From Brevibacillus choshinensis (GTDB taxonomy: Bacteria > Bacillota > Bacilli > Brevibacillales > Brevibacillaceae): 64,000 bases of DNA. The stretch is taken from contig NZ_CP069127.1 of assembly GCF_016811915.1 (NCBI RefSeq), positions 1,766,001-1,830,000 of the forward strand, in the 5' to 3' direction. A model generated the notes under the pieces. It did no database searches. It worked only from the letters and a program-made list of their open reading frames with translations, and was not told the origin of the DNA. Made by a program: the position numbers and the translations under genes. Positions 63,007 to 64,000 of this stretch are shown one piece after another (the first letter of the stretch is position 1; every line of letters begins with the position of its first letter).

Positions 63007-64000
63007 ATCTGGAGGAATATTGCGGCATCTGGGTGTACTTGGAGGTGAACGATGGGAGGATTGCGCCAGTATCCCTTGAGCTTTTGGGGGCAGGGCGCCA
63101 GATGGCAGACAAAAGGGGCGTGCCTCTCGCCGGCCTCTTGATCGGTGATGGCGTGAGGGAGCTTGCCAAGACTGTCTTTCCTTATGGCGCAGACCAGGTC
63201 TACGTGTACGATGAGCCGATTTTTCACGATTACCGGACAGAATCCTACATGCGTGCCGTCATTGAATGCGTGAACAAGCACAAACCGGAAATCATTCTGT
63301 ACGGAGCGACTTCTACAGGAAAGGACCTGGCGAGCGCAGTCGCTACAGACCTCGAGACAGGACTCACAGCAGATACGACGATGCTCGATGTCAATGCAGA
63401 AACAGGTCTTTTGGAAGCCAGCCGACCTGCGTTTGGCGGCAATATCATGGCGACCATCCTATGCAAGAAGCATCGTCCGCAGATGGCGACGGTCCGTCCA
63501 AAAGTGATGAAGGCATTGGAAGCGGATCCTTCCCGAACGGGGGAAATCTTCGAAGAAAGGATCTCGCTGAAGGAAGATGACATCCGTACGAAAGTGCTGA
63601 AGATCGTCCGAGAGACCAAGGAGAAAGTGCGGCTGGATGAGGCGGATGTGATCGTTGCTGGCGGAAAAGGACTCGGCAGCAAGGAAGGCTTTGCCCTGAT
63701 CCACCGCTTTGCAGAGAAGATCGGGGCCACGGTGGGGGCCAGCCGGGATGCCGTCGAAGCCGGATGGATCGACCATGCGCATCAGGTTGGGCAGACGGGA
63801 GTGACCGTCACGCCGAAAATTTATTTCGCCATCGGAATATCGGGAGCGATTCAACATTTGGTCGGGATGCGAAATTCCGGACTGATCATTGCAATCAATA
63901 AAGATCCAGACGCGCTCATTTTCCAATCGTGCCACTACGGAATTGTAGGCGATGCTTTTGAAATCGTGCCTTTATTAATGGAAGCGTTTCAAACGGAGCC
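63003..64000 (+). CDS. Electron transfer flavoprotein alpha subunit, second copy, 3'-partial
   Basis: 332 residues of an EtfA/FixB-type protein to the window edge; the end is missing. The FAD domain has VAGGKGLGSKEGFALIHRFA, VGASRDAVEAGWIDHAHQVGQTG and SGAIQHLVGMRNSGLIIAINKD. The N-terminal part contains GATSTGKDLASAVATDLETG. It starts with an ATGA overlap with etfB2. This pair may serve a different dehydrogenase, or flavin-based electron bifurcation, from the beta-oxidation ETF. Confidence 0.88.
   Translation, partial: MNLEEYCGIWVYLEVNDGRIAPVSLELLGAGRQMADKRGVPLAGLLIGDGVRELAKTVFPYGADQVYVYDEPIFHDYRTESYMRAVIECVNKHKPEIILYGATSTGKDLASAVATDLETGLTADTTMLDVNAETGLLEASRPAFGGNIMATILCKKHRPQMATVRPKVMKALEADPSRTGEIFEERISLKEDDIRTKVLKIVRETKEKVRLDEADVIVAGGKGLGSKEGFALIHRFAEKIGATVGASRDAVEAGWIDHAHQVGQTGVTVTPKIYFAIGISGAIQHLVGMRNSGLIIAINKDPDALIFQSCHYGIVGDAFEIVPLLMEAFQTE

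Noticed and set aside
1-64000. CRISPR arrays, prophage, insertion sequences, tRNA or rRNA genes
   Set aside because: No regularly spaced repeats, transposase, integrase or conserved RNA gene sequences were recognised.

Overview
The window is a mid-GC Firmicute chromosome segment, most likely Brevibacillus (Paenibacillaceae). The evidence is near-Bacillus gene order (fadD-fadR-fadB-etfBA-trxA, uvrC, lysC-yslB-sdhCAB, gerE), a csaB gene for SLH-type S-layer anchoring, a sporulation regulator (gerE) and strong AGGAGG ribosome binding sites with frequent GTG/TTG starts. I see no rRNA, tRNA, CRISPR, phage or insertion sequence.

Layout. 1-9.2 kb: cell-surface polysaccharide cluster with an O-antigen-ligase-like protein, two MurJ/SpoVB-type flippases, a CapK/PaaK-like adenylating enzyme, a methyltransferase and CsaB. 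9.3-12.9 kb: a 39-residue membrane protein, a PrmA-like methyltransferase, a thiolase and an LCP cell-wall ligase behind a terminator-like hairpin. 13.1-18.3 kb: beta-oxidation genes with their TetR repressor (FadR) and palindromic operators, then the electron transfer flavoprotein. 18.5-24.3 kb: thioredoxin and a complete branched-chain amino acid ABC transporter (livJHMGF). 24.1-32.0 kb: uvrC, a lysine riboswitch controlling lysC (which has an internal start for a beta subunit), yslB, and sdhCAB behind a palindrome-rich leader. 32-43 kb: an accessory block between sdhB and gerE with two MFS exporters and their HxlR and MarR regulators, a 1252-residue secreted subtilase, cheX and an oligopeptide-type permease pair. 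43.3-51.9 kb: gerE with a sigma-K-like promoter, an MBL hydrolase, a DHH phosphoesterase, an Lsa-type ABC-F resistance gene with an attenuator leader, and a TetR plus heterodimeric ABC exporter operon. 52-59.3 kb: a secreted copper-amine-oxidase-N-domain protein, a VOC protein, a GNAT, an unknown anchored coiled-coil protein, cysK, an M20 amidohydrolase, a decayed ptsH and an orphan histidine kinase. 59.6-64 kb: an M6 (immune inhibitor A-type) metalloprotease gene that has been broken, then a second EtfB/EtfA pair running off the window.

The most striking observation is at 61296-61389. The M6 protease gene is interrupted by a perfect 48-bp yeast FRT site followed by about 39 bp of TOPO/pCR-type cloning-vector polylinker. 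This is a laboratory gene-disruption scar left after FLP excision of a marker, so the sequenced strain is engineered. It fits a protease-deficient Brevibacillus protein-expression host, although the strain identity is my inference.

The most interesting natural elements are the RNA leaders: the ABC-F gene has a 13-bp antiterminator/terminator switch, the LCP gene has its ribosome binding site inside a terminator stem, the sdhC leader carries stacked palindromes, and lysC has a lysine riboswitch.
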